This document shows positions 23,093 through 36,248 of a stretch of DNA of 64,000 nt, piece after piece. The notes beneath the pieces were generated by a model, which was not told the origin of the DNA, made no database searches, and saw only the letters and a program-made list of their open reading frames with translations. The position numbers were made by a program, and so were the translations under genes. The stretch comes from Pegea sp. RAD2-039 (Eukaryota > Chordata > Thaliacea > Salpida > Salpidae), in contig JAQGEQ010000339.1 in assembly GCA_034620365.1 (NCBI GenBank), forward strand, positions 806,001 through 870,000. The letters run 5' to 3'. Position 1 is the first letter of the stretch; each line of letters starts with the position of its first letter.

Positions 23093-26000
23093 TCTTACAC
23101 CTTCAAAAAGTTAATAATTTATTATAAAATGAAAAAAGGTAACTCTGTGGGTAATTGCAAACATAAAAACTAAGTTTTGTATAACTGTAATAATGTTATT
23201 TTTATTAATAAAAATAAAGATTGGTAATTTTGTTTTGATAGAAACAGAGCTTTCAATAGTATAGATTGTCGAAATACATTTGAACTTATTTTGTTAAAGA
23301 TGTTGAATTTTTCATCTGTAAAACTGAAAAATAATTTCTTTTGTTACGCATTATTAGTTTTTAAACTTTAATTAGACTTTCACTTGATGAAAGAACTGTT
23401 TGGATTATTTTCATTTAAGATTAAACGTATTAGCTTTCCATAGAAATTTGCAAATTCCTTTCTACAGTATTCACTGTATTAAGTAGCTAAGGTCCTAAGG
23501 TAAAAGAAAATTTTATAATTATATTTTTGAAGCTTTAAATTTCCACTTAATCTAAATATGATTATACTTATGTTTAGTTAAAATAAAACTAACTAAAACC
23601 CTATAGTTGCACCCACAAATATACAATAAAGTATGTTTATCTCCTTCTTCAAGCAGGTTCAAGATTTTTCAGCCTTATTAGTGACAATTGAGTTAGTTAT
23701 AGTCTTCTTATAGCAATCCAATTTAATGTTAATAAATAAACTCTTTTAAAATGCGAAATTTGCTTCTTACGCTACGCTTAGTGATTTGGACGCATGACTT
23801 AATTTCTAATTTTGACCTTTCTATAAATATGTTAAGAGTTTGAAGTAATAACAAATAGTTTACGGCTTTTAATTAAAAATCTTATTCTATTTGCTTTTAC
23901 ACTTGCTTCTTACACATTGGTACAACAAAATATATTATACATATTTTCAACAAATTACTATTTTTGAGTATGGTAGTTATTGCATTTTTCCTTCAGCAAA
24001 TAAGCTTAGTTTTTAAGTTAGTGGAGTTTTTTCTTGAATTGTGAAAAATTACTTCATTAAACTAAATTTTTGGATGAAAAGTTATTATCAGTTTTTACTA
24101 TAAAAGATTTGACAATTTTTTTATTAAATTATTTAATAATTAATTTAATATATTGAAGCAATTGTATTTACAAAAGTAATTTTTTTAAATAGGATATTTG
24201 AAACCAGTTTTGGCTATAAATAGACGCAAGTTTTAATCAACTAACCTAACCCCAGTAAGTTAGATATATGAAAAAAAAACTTTTGATCATTTTCAACATC
24301 ACCTTTTTATCATTTACTACCTATAATCAAAGTACTCATAAAAATGATAAGATTCAAACCTTTTAGTTTGTAATTAGATTGATCTTTTCTATAAAAGGTT
24401 TTTTGGTGCAAGAAATCTTTCGTAATAAAAAACTAACAACTTTCTGCTCAAACTATTCTGAGAAATTAATTAGTAAACAATGTCTACTACAATTGAAATT
24501 TTCTTAAAATCAACTTCATTCGTCAATTTTTTTCTGACTATAAAAGACTAAAAAAGCTGATTGTATTTAACTTAAAACTATCAAATTGATTTAAGCTCAA
24601 GCCTGCAAACACAAAATTGTTTTTTTTTCGTAAAATGCTAATTAAATCTCCTACATATAATTTGTTGGCACGTTACACTGTCTTGTGTTAAATCGAATTT
24701 ATTAAACTACTAGTACTAATTGTACCATAAGCAAATGACTTGCTATTTTCAATTACCTAGTAAATGTACAAATTCCTTCAGTCTTAATGCTGAAATTTAC
24801 AATTGAACTTGATGACAATCTTATATAATAGTCTCATACTTAGGTTTTTAGTCATAAGGTAAACCGATTCTTAGAAAAAAGTATTAACAATTGTTCATCT
24901 AGTATATTTATCTAAAAAGCTTTGGGTTCTGATAAGACAGTTTAAAATATAAAACTTATCTTAAATGAAATGAAGCAAAAGTTTTTAAATTTTCTTAATA
25001 GATTTTAAAAAAGTAAAAAGCAGTCGACTATTTAATCTTCGAGTTTAAACTTTTCGTTTCTATATTTAACCTTTTATTTTCTAAAGTTTTTATAAAGTTA
25101 TTTCATTGACTTCATAAGCTAATATTCCAAAAAATAATCCCTTAAATAGTTAGCTACAGGTACTAACTCACAGACTCCTGAAAATTTATTTTATCACAAT
25201 AATATTTTTAGTAAAAGTAAAGTGATATCATCTTATAGATCTAAAGTTTGACTTCTTATTATTTTTACTTTCATTACAGATATGACTAATTAAAAGATAC
25301 TTTTTAACAATAATTATATTCCTGATATTATTAAGAAAAAGAATTTTGGCAAAGATTTTGATCTCAAACCTCATAAAATACACAAAGAATACAATAAGAG
25401 TTCAATTGATGTAGTTACTAAGTTTGTAAAACTATACGGTCAACAATACTAAATTAATATATCAATACAAGAGAACTAAGAACTGATCTGCTTTAGACAG
25501 ACACATCCAAATTCATAACCCAAAAACTAGACTGTATGGTCTAAAAACAAAAAATAAACTTGAAGCAGATATGTGTAATCTAGCGGTTATATAAAATGTT
25601 TGTTTCAATTAGCTGACAATTTACATAATAATCAAATACTGACACTTAAAACTTTTGTTATTAGAAATATATATAATAATAAGCTTTGAGTCTTGTTAAT
25701 TTGATTAGCTGTAAAATGATGAATAATGTTACTATGGCTTGTGGGTTTTTTTTCTTTTATTTGCATATCGTACATTTTTAAAGAAGTTTACAGCTTACAA
25801 TAGCATGAATAGCCTTACAGTTGGTTGTAGCTTACAACTAAAACTTTATGCTCTAATTTTACATAAAGTCTGACATAAGTTTTGATTAACATAAAAAATT
25901 TTTCTCGTAAATGAGGTAAATTTTTCTTGATTAGTATTAAATAAGTTATATATTTTATTCGTTTTCGAATCAGTTGAAATTTTAGTAAGATATTTTTGGA

Positions 26001-29000
26001 AATTGTCTGTTCCCTTGTATTATATTTCCGCATATAAATCAAACTTAGAAATAGTTTGGTTTTGTCTTGAACAGTAATAAAATGTTTGCTTGAGCAGCCA
26101 AAAGTATTGGTACAAAATAAATTAATATATAATAATTATCACCTAAAACAGATAAACATAAATTAAGATCGTGACGTTGTAATAAATAATTCTAATAAAA
26201 TTTCACTTTCCTAAAAAGCTTTAATTTACAAACATATGTCAAAAAATGAGGCCGATAATTTCAAATTTCATGTAACAAACATCAAAAACATATCTTCGAT
26301 AGGAGAAAATCTTTTAATTTTTTCACAGAAAATGAATTCTCTAAGAGGATATATGTGATTTTGATGATCCTAAAATATATCAAATTACAATAAGAGACGT
26401 TTGGATTCTAAAAAGGATTCCTTAATCAAACTTTGTGCTTAAGCTTGTTATATAACAATTTATTCACTTTTGAATCATGGAAACACTTTCTGTTTTTCTC
26501 AACGAATGTTGAGCTGTGTATGATGATTTTTTTAAGCTCTCAAATTATTTAAACTTTGTAGATTGTAAAGATAAGTTATTTGCAAAACAAATCTTTGGTA
26601 TGAGGAAGTGAAATTTTATCTTTCACCTGATATTACAACGGGCTTTCAAAAACTATCAAACAGTATTTTTTTAAAAAGATGAATGCTCTTGCTTGCAACA
26701 CACTCAACGTATTTCCTGAACTTGTCAAACTAATACAGATGCTTTAATTATTCTTATCAAACTGGCTTTCTATTAAACAGACAATGTTGAAATATAATAA
26801 GGTTTGATTAAACTCAAGTTGTTAGACTTTCTTGGCAAGATTAGAGTACAACTTTGTCTTAATAAAAACTCTTTAGTAAAGTTTAACTTAAAACGATGAA
26901 TTGACTAAACCTGTTAAATTATTTAAGCTGTTGAAAAACGTGATAAAAAATCTATAAAGTTATTTGATGCTAGTGGCGTTGGGCCAAAAAATTCTTATCG
27001 AAAATTCTGTTTAAATGTGAAATCAATTGTAATTTATCTAACAATAGTTTGTTGCTTTAAATATGGATTAAGTGTTTGCTTTTTCCTTAAAATGTTGCAA
27101 AGAAAGCTTTAGTTTTTACATTATATAAATTTTGCACAGTATTTAAAAACGTTTGCAAAAGGGTTTTGTAAGAGCATTTTAATTATTAAAAATCTGTAAC
27201 TGGTTTCTTAAGTTATAAATTAATACTTAAAGTACAAAAAGTATTAACAATTTAATTCAAATACCGAGTCAGCTAATATTCGATTTATATCAAAAAAAGA
27301 AAACTTATTCTTATATTTAAGAATTTGTGAGGTAATGAAATAAGGAACTATGTTTCCAAACAGAGTTTATAATGTTGATAAACAAATTTTAAATAGTTGT
27401 TATGAAAAAAGCTTTAGAATATGGATAATGATCTTTTTATGCTCATCTAAATAATAAAAAATACTTTTGTTTTACAAGATTTTAAAAGTCAGTAATTCAA
27501 ACTGAAATAAATTAAAACAGATTTTGTTTAAGTTTTAATATAACGTACTTTTTCGTTGTAAAAATCTAAAGATAAGACTTGTTAGGTATGAGCTTATAGT
27601 AAGTTGTAGAAAAGAACGAAAACTTGTTTAGTACAAAAAGAAATGTTTCTAGAAAACCATGTGATAAGGCTTACAAGTTAGATCAATTTATATGATGAAC
27701 CTGATGCTTAATCAAAAACATTTTCTCAAAAAGTTTACATTACTTTTATAGTAGGTTATTTGTTTGATCTTAAAGTTTTTTTGAATTTACACCAGATTGT
27801 GGTAGAGACAGTAGCTAAATTATTATAGAAGATTTAGTTATAACAAGTGTATGTAAACATTTTTAATTTCTTCATACTTTACGTAACTTAAATATAAATT
27901 TAATTGTAATGTTTCAAAATGATTTAAATTTGATTTAGAGTTTGAAGATAACATTTAAACACTAGGTAGCAGCAGCATTTTTCTACATCTATAATTTTTA
28001 CATAATTCTATTTTATTTTCTAACTTGATGTTTTTTTAAGCAAAGTTTCAGTTCCCTTTTGTTTTAGTTTTGTTTTCATAAACTATCATGTAGCTTGAAA
28101 CTAATCTTTATTTGGTAAATCTTGATTAGGAAATAGTCTTTATTTTTCCTAACTCTGTTAGTATATATGTTATGAAGATTGAAAGATTTAACTTTAATTG
28201 TAATTTAAGTTTGAACGAGAACCTTTTTTACAAAGTTTAAACTTAATCGTGTGGTTATTAAATTTGTAGTTCTATTAGCACAAAGCTTTAGATTTTTTAC
28301 TGGATGTTAATTTTGTTATATTTTTAATGTTCTTTTCAAATAGCTTCAGGCTTTCAACGTCTAAAGCGTCACAAAAATTTTAAACATTTAACAAAACTTC
28401 CTTTTAGGAGATGGAACATGAGGAACTTAATTGAAATTTGATCTATCTTCTCAAATCACTCTCTTATGCCATTTTTTTACAAACAGCATTCCGTAAAACT
28501 GAATCAAAGAAAAGTTTTTTTTTAATTTATGTATGTTTGTTTCAATAGAATTTATTCAATATCAAGCATTTGGTTATCATGAAAATTTTTTTTTAATTTT
28601 CAAATATTTTAGTGAGCAAATTGTGTAATACTTTACAGTTAGAGAGTTAGTTACCTTTTTGAGGTTTATAAACATATATTTTAGAAATGTTTTCATTATT
28701 AGGATTCTTATTAGGATTGAGCTGCTTATAAATCTACTAATTATTGCAGATCTAATATAGAATTATTTTCGTCATATTTATATTATTTTTGTCAATTTGT
28801 TTATTTAATTATTGTTTTTTTCTGATTATTAGTAACTTTGTTTTGTCGTTATCATTTATTTATTTATTTATTGTATAAATAAAGTGATTTTGTTTTTAAT
28901 AAAAATCAAATTTCTACAAAAAATAAATATCTATTATACTTAAAAAATAAGTATCATTTCAATGTTTGAAAAATTATTAGTTGAGTTTTCTATTTATTAG

Positions 29001-29535
29001 CAAGCCCTTTTGAAAGTTTGAAAACAGTTTGTTCTGATTGTAGGTTTACTTCTTGTTGTTATATTTATTTTTATAACGTGTATCGTTACGTAGTTTACAT
29101 TTTTTGTGATATTAAAAGATAAACAGAAGTGTTTAAAAAAACAGAATAAGTAATCTAAGCTTAAGTTAAAAATGTATTTTTTATGAAAAGCATGTATTCA
29201 TTTTTCGAGTAAGAAATAGTTTTGATAAAAACATATTATTCTCTAAAACGATAAAGACAAAAAACAAGTTTGTAAAAAGCAAGATGTCTTCTAAATCAGA
29301 TTGTACGAAATATTTGAAATAGTTAAGAGCTTAACTCTTTGCAAACAGGAAAATATTGATCTTTTAAAGAGATTTACAGGAATCAAGTAATTCATTTTTA
29401 AGCAAAATAAATTTTGATAAAAGAATGACATAATATTGTAAGTTGTATTTTTTTAAGTGCCTCATTTTATTTTTTATTTAGTAGATAAGTGTCAAATTGT
29501 TAAGGTTATAAAAGCTAAATTAAAGACTTTTAGCC
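23093..29535. other. 6.4 kb region between the divergent MAM genes, no gene seen
   Basis: Shared upstream region of the head-to-head pair. Uniformly AT-rich with short frames only (for example 25815-26042, minus, 75 codons, no motif). Parts around 25300-25560 and 26640-26850 have slightly less skewed composition and could be old transposon debris, but no domain can be read. A short AAAT-type repeat lies at 28855-28875 without the LINE end block beside it. Confidence 0.5.
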
Positions 29536-32424
29536 ATGAAGACTAACAATGCTAGAAATAGTTTTACTGGTCAACAAGCTGACGGTAAGTAAAGCTTAGA
29601 TAAATATTTACTCTGAAGCAAATTCAAAAAATGTAATCTGTTTAAACAAATAAATCAATACCTATTGCTTTATTTGCAACTTATTTCGTTTGTAATGTTT
29701 CAGGAGCGTGTTACACTACTGTTGAAAGAGAGCCAATGGTTAGTCTTATAATTGATGAAAAAAACTATAAAAAAGTGTTTTCGACGAACAAAAGATTAAT
29801 TTTTATATTAATTCTGTTTGGTTGTTTTCTCTCCATTTCTGTTATTATGATTCATTTTTATGCAGAAGGTTTGTAAAGAGCGTTTTATTCATTCAAAAAC
29901 TATGTAGAAATTGAAGAAATAATAACTGTTTCACAAAATCAAAAATGTATTTATTTTTAGTGTGGAATAATAGTGGGTTGATAAATGTAGACTGTAGTTT
30001 GAATGGGATTTCGTTTACTGGTGGGTATAATAGATAAATGAACAAAGATCTTTTTTCGCAAATATTCATAAATTATTAATTTTTCTTTAATAGATTCAAA
30101 TACTGTGAGTGCAACTGACTCCTTCTGTTGTAGAAAATTTACTATCAGTGGATTCTGTTCAAAAGAAAACAAAAAAGATTGGAGATTTTTAAGTAGTAAT
30201 AACTCTTTAGGTTTGTAATAGTATCAAAATAAATTATTAAAGTTTATTAGAATTAAAATTGATAAGTAGGAGTATTAATTTGATTTTACCAAAATTAGTA
30301 ACCCTTTATATTTTGCAATTAAAGTAAAAATTAATATTTAATCTAAATTAATCAAGGTAGTAAATAATCTATAGTTGAATGCTTCAAAATTGTTAAAAAT
30401 GATTAGCGTGATGAAAATTACAATGACTCACAGTTTTATAAGACAATCAGTTTAAGATGACATAGATATTATTTATTTGTATAAACTCATTTATTTCAAT
30501 TGCTTATTATCATTTTGTAATGAGACATTAGGATATTGTAACTTCTGTTCATTTACTATGAATTCAGTTTATTTTTTTAGCATGTAAAAGTGTTTTCTAA
30601 ATTTAAAAATTTTTTATTCAACTAAAAACAACAATGATTAATCGACTAATTAATTCAACTAGATAAATGACAAAAAAAAAAGATCTAATTGTTTAAGTTA
30701 TTTTATTGTAATTGTAACTCGCTCTAATAGGCTGCTGGTTTCATTTTTAATAGAATGGAAAAAATTAAGCAACAATATTGAAGAGTTGAAAGTCGGTGGA
30801 ACACAATCACTGTTTATATCTCCTTTCTATATTACACCAAACGAAACTTGTGGAGTCATTTTTTCTTTAAATACAATTAAAAATGCTACTTTTATAATCA
30901 GAAGCAAAAATCATAAACATTACGCCATCAAAAAATCATTAAATCAACAGGAAGGTTGCAATCAAATTAATCATTCAAATTTGACATTTTACAAAACTAC
31001 TAAAGCTATTCAAATCATCATTCTTTCTTCTCTTACCAAAAACAGTCTCTCTTTAAAAAGTTTCTCGGTAGACTTTCAACATTGCAACAAGTTTTTCACC
31101 ATACAAAACACTCCTATTTCTGATCTTCACCCACAAAAGATCAACAAGAACCGCTGCAGCCTTGAATATGTTCCTCATATCAATTGTGATTGGATGAAAC
31201 TTCGAAGCAATGACGTCACAACCATGTTTCAACGTGTTGAAGAAACTGATTGCATCAAAAGAGGACTGGTCAGCATACCTGAGGGTGAGAAATGGTTTTT
31301 GTCCATGTCCTCATCTTCTTTGACCAACGCAACACAAGTGACGTCATCATACATTATCTCGCCTCTGATTGAAAGAAGTACAAGTCACGTGATGTTGTCA
31401 TACTACTATCAGATGTCAAACAATCTTTCAAGTATCAATGTATATGTGAGCGAAAGATACTTCGATTTGAAGTTGTTAAAGAGGTTTTCCGCCCCTTCAT
31501 CTCGGATCAGCACTCCTTCTAATGATTGGAACAGAGAGCAGATACAAATTGCAGTCCCAACTGAGTTGGATTTCTTTCATGTAAGATATTTCTCAGTAAA
31601 TTTTATTTTTATTTGTTTGCTTCTAAACAGATTATAATTGAAGGAATCTTAAAAGAAGAGAAACAAGCGGCTACATGTCTGGCGCTTGATGACGTCACTA
31701 TCAGAAGTGTTCATGACGTATGTCTCGAAGGTGTTACACAAACAGCAACAAATCTTCTATTGACATTACATCTCGTTAATTAGATTCGGGAGACTTTCTA
31801 GATTGTTCTTTTCAAATTAATGAAAATAGCAGCTTCTGTAAGTGGAAAGCAAGTGGAGACCCTGATTACTATAGTTTTGATTGGAATCTTATACAAAGCG
31901 GGTGGTCAAGCTATGACTTATTAGAATCACATTTAAAAGGTTGGATTGATATCCTAAAGTTTTCACAATTGATTCTAATTGGTAATTAGATAGAGGATTC
32001 ATTCTAAAGCTTGAAGGAGTAGTTGGTGAAGATTATGTTTATTTTCGAAGTCCTCTTGTGATTGCGAACAGCAACTGTTCATGCTACATGACCATGAAGT
32101 ACTTGCTGCGTGGCATGTTTGTAAGTTTGATAAGCTCTCATTTTAAATCCTCAAAACATCTTCCTACTCAAGGCTCCTCGCTTCACGATAGTATTAGCTC
32201 ATGGTGAAGATCAAGATAATATATCCCGTCCTCGCACTACATTATGGAGCGAGTATGGGCATCAAGGTGATGAATGGATCGATGTTAAGATCCTAGTTCC
32301 ATTGAAGAAAGATGGTGTTCCTTTTCAAGTAGAGATCAGAGCTTCGGAGATTACAGATGCTCGTGGTAATGCTTACATCGATGATATCAAATTTCATCAT
32401 TGTGGTAAGTTGTTTAAAATTTAA
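29536..32424 (+). CDS. Type II membrane protein with MAM domains, right paralogue, 618 aa
   Basis: Exons 29536-29584, 29704-29868, 29961-30020, 30094-30210, 30754-31580, 31631-31730, 31784-31939, 31990-32120, 32173-32424. Phases close to 619 codons including TAA. A short cytosolic N-terminus precedes one membrane anchor (LIFILILFGCFLSISVIMIHF, about residues 50-70). The rest is an ectodomain with one degenerate MAM-like unit (NETCGVIFSL to FSVDFQHC), a clear MAM domain (CSLEYVPHINCDW to ATCLALDDV) and another (LDCSFQINENSSFCKW to AYIDDIKFHHC). Several N-glycosylation sequons are present. The last exon runs past a possible GTAAGT donor at 32405 and stops nine codons after the final Cys-containing codon pair, as in the left paralogue, so I take the stop at 32424. 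Exon number and phases mirror the left gene. Confidence 0.83.
31075..31610 (+). repeat. Near-identical 536-bp tract in right MAM gene
   Basis: Partner of 21469-22004. Starts at the codons for Phe-Gln-His-Cys and ends inside intron 5. Same length as its partner. Confidence 0.9.
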
Positions 32425-35400
32425 ATTCTCAAAATTATCTTATTGAAGTTGTTTTGATAATTATCAATAATTGTCAAATAATAAAACAACTTCTGTAGAT
32501 TTAAACTATTACTCAGAAGCAATTGGAGATCTTTATTGAGTTTTAAAGACTTTAAACACCCTATCACTTCATTATTTGTTTTTGAATGATAAAAAATTGC
32601 TTTAGCCAACAAATGTACTTTCTATTATCTTTTTCATCATATTTTCTGATGATTTTGTTCAAACTATTCACTGTCTCGTAGCTTTGTTGACTTATTGAAT
32701 ATACATGTTGTCGATATTAATAAATGGTTTACGTACATTTTTATCAATGGAGTCTTACGTGAAAACTAATTACAAAATAAACGGCTTTAACTACATCCAA
32801 AAATTTATTGAACTTCTATAAAGGAAAATATTTATTGAAAACTGTTTGTGAGTTTGACAGAAAATTCAATTTATAGAAGTAATAATCTTTAAACTATCAC
32901 CTTGCGGGTTTGCTTTAAATAAGCATAAACGAAAAAAACTTATAATAATATCATTGCTTCTTTAAATAGAATTAAGATTAAGTTTTATATTTAACCAAGA
33001 AATGTTTGATCTTTCAAACCAATTTAATATTGAAGTAAAACATTTTTGAATGTAATTAATGAATAAATGGAAGCAATTAGTCAAATGTCAAGTTATTTGC
33101 TTCATTTGACAAAAAGTATTGATTTGAGTATTTTTTTAAATCGATTTTGTTAAGTGGCCTTATGTAAAAATCTTTATAAAAACTGTTTTTTAAATTATTT
33201 CTTTTTACATACATTGAAAATTATTTAATTAATAATGTTTAGTTAAATCAAAACTTTTCAAAAAAATTGTTCTTTTGATAAAAAATTATAAAAGTTTTCA
33301 TAAAATGTTAGTAGAAATATTGTCAAAAAATTAAATAAAAAACTCTTTGTTTGAAAATAGCGAAGCGAAGCTTTATGAAGCGGTGTGATTAATATTTAAT
33401 TTTTGTAAGAAGTTGCAATCAAACTTCTAACATATTCATATGATCATGGGAAAATTTATTCAATTAAAATGTAATATATAAAAAGCTCCCAAAAACGCTG
33501 TGGGTCGCTAAGAGAACAACTGTATCTGGATCAAGTTGTTTGTACCAAGAGCACGTTATTCATCAAGTATGAGGCTCTCTAGCTTTAGAAGTTCGATATT
33601 CTATAGTGAACTTGATTGCCAAATAACAAGTTTAACTTTTGTGGTTTTAACATAGTCACTACACTTTACTATTGCTTCACTATCAAAGAATCCATTTGTC
33701 AGTCACTAACCAGATAACTAAGGCTCGTAAGCTAACATAAGTGCAGTGATGAAAGTAAAAAGCTTGTCACTAACAGTACCTTTAAGCTAAGAAATTTATA
33801 AGATGGAAAATATTTAATAGCAGTAAGGGTTTGGCTGGAATGAAATGCATAGGTCGAGGATAGACAGTGAAAGTGAGCAATATTATTAGAAAGGAGGTTA
33901 AAGTTTCAAATCCTGTTAAACATCAAAACTTTGCGCGTCATGTGCGGTTTAAAACTATCATTGTTCTTCTATCTGAATATTTCCGAAAGTTCTCAAATTG
34001 CAATATTAAATTTCTATTTAATTTCTATTTGGTAGTAAATGAAAAACCAACTTTTTCATATCCAGAGTAAGTATTGCATATTTGAAACTTTAAAAAGTTA
34101 TTTCGATTAATACAAAACTGGAAAATTTATTTATTATTAGACTATAAACGTTTATTCACAATCATATTGGAAAATGTTTTTTGGAGTTGCGTTAATTGGT
34201 TTATATTTTGCTATGCTCAAATTTGCATACTCTTACAGAGTATTATTGAATTTTAAAGTGATAGAAATTGTTGGTAGATATCTTAGTTTTATTGTAAATT
34301 GTTGAATAAGAGAAAACTACAGTCTCTTTAAAACTCAAGACTAACAGTTCATAAGTAAAAAGTTTGAGTGTTTATCACAAAAAAAATGCTTAAGATAATC
34401 TTTCGTAGTACCGTGGAAACCTTTGCAGCTTAAAACTTTCTTGATAACTAATTTACAGTTATTGGATAATATAACTGAGAAAAAAAACAAAAGTATTCAG
34501 TGTATTTAATTTAATAGATGTTTGCTACATAACAAAATAAATTTTTTCCATTTATACCTTACTCAAAGTTACAAAAAATCAAAGTAACAAAGCTTCTTTG
34601 CGTAGAGATTAAGTATATATATTCATCAAAGGTTAAATTATGCATTAAAAAGTTATTGAGTTTAACCACCAACGAATAATATTAACGCAAAGCTTTTTTA
34701 CAAGTTCTCAAAATATTCGGTTCAATATTTTTTCAGTTGTTTTAGAAGCTTTTATTTCAAGTTAAAAATACTCTAAGTTAATTTTATGAGAAATCTAGCG
34801 TTGAAGGAGTTTGAAATTTAATTTATAGAACTAAAACTCAGATTTGAATATAGTCAAGAATATAGAATGAAGTTAGTGCTCGGGTGGAGTCAGACCTACA
34901 AAGCATTACAACATTATCAAGTCAAATACAAAGCGTTTAAAAAAAGTCTTAAAGACCTCAGTGGTCTAGATTGATAGAAACAACTAATAAAACAACAAAT
35001 CAGAAATATCCAACAAACTAATGATAATGATACTTTTACTGTTCGATTGTTTCTATTTAATATCTAAATATATAAACTATATATAAGTTGACTTGACAAA
35101 TACTGTCGTTTACAAGTATATTAAAATAAGTTTTGTTAATCATTTGCATTTTGATGTTGAAATCCTTTAACTGTTTTTACCAAAAAGTAAGACAACAAAT
35201 TCAAGTTAGAGAAGATGATAAAGCAGCCTTGGTGAAGAGAAAATGAAAAAAACTGTTGTCTAACTTTCGAAAAACAGATTGTTTTTATCTGAAATTTTTT
35301 AAAAGCCTATTTTACAAAACTTTATTATCTTTGTTAGAAAGTCATAAGATAATAACTTTCAACTTAATGAAAATGTTTCATCCTTATGGAATTCGTCTAG

Positions 35401-36248
35401 AACCAAATTAACATTCTCAAATTGTTTTCAGGAACTGTTTTCATGGAAACTGATTTTTGTAAGAGTTTTTCACTGATGTCACGTGAAAAAAGTTGTAATA
35501 AAAATATGCTGCAAACGAAATCTGTTTGATTTAAAATTTAACTAACAGCTTCAATTAAACATTTTTTAAGTTTCAAGAAAGATAGTTTTTATCTGAATTT
35601 TTAGTATAATCGTTAACTGTAGTCTTATTTAAATCCCTAATAAATTGAGTCTATATAGCTATGAATAAATGAAATTATAAAAAACAGGTATATCGACGTC
35701 GATCTAAAAAAATTGCAAAACGAACAGTAGTTGAGCTTGTTAATAAGTACATTTTTTAGTCACACTTTACTTAAACAAGAGATAAAAGTTTTTGGTTGGC
35801 TTAACTTAAGCTATCAAGCAAGACGAAGACTAGTCTGAAGTCAGTTAATTATGTTTAGGTAGGGTAGTTAGACAGTTTCTTACTTAAGATAGTAATTTGT
35901 AGAGAGTACATATTTCTTATTTTTATGAGTTAGATAGAAAATATGGTAGAAAATTATGGTTTTGAATTTAAATATGCATTCTTAATGTTTAGATGAACTC
36001 AATAAATAATCTTCTTGTGAAGTTAGCTGCGGATTTGAATAAATTATAATGAGCAAAGTTTGTAGACAAAAAAGTTTAAAGTCTGCTACTAAGCAGAGTT
36101 TGGAGTACTAATGAAATCATTCTTTACATTAGTTAGAAATCTACTTTGTTTGCTCTAACGAATTTGTAAAATATTTTCAGCTGATATTAGTTTGAAGTTA
36201 GCTATAAAACAAATCTTAACGCATTTAGTAAACAATTTTTGAAAAAGA
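32425..36248. other. Intergenic region upstream of the repeat-lysyl oxidase gene
   Basis: No gene seen. A 67-codon frame at 33867-34070 has no family resemblance. Slightly GC-richer patches at 33490-33720 and 34860-34980 may be old repeats but match nothing else in the window that I could identify. Confidence 0.5.
36203..36208 (+). promoter_or_regulatory. TATA box-like element
   Basis: TATAAA 41-46 nt upstream of the lysyl oxidase start codon, leaving room for a short 5' UTR with initiation near 36235. Position is suitable; no experimental support. Confidence 0.4.

Noticed and set aside
24240-24260. Telomere-like CTAACCTAACCCC
   Set aside because: Only about two irregular units; too short to mean anything.
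28855-28880. Further LINE family A 3' end
   Set aside because: AAAT-type repeats are present but the conserved GTGAGAATGTGTGTTAG block is missing.
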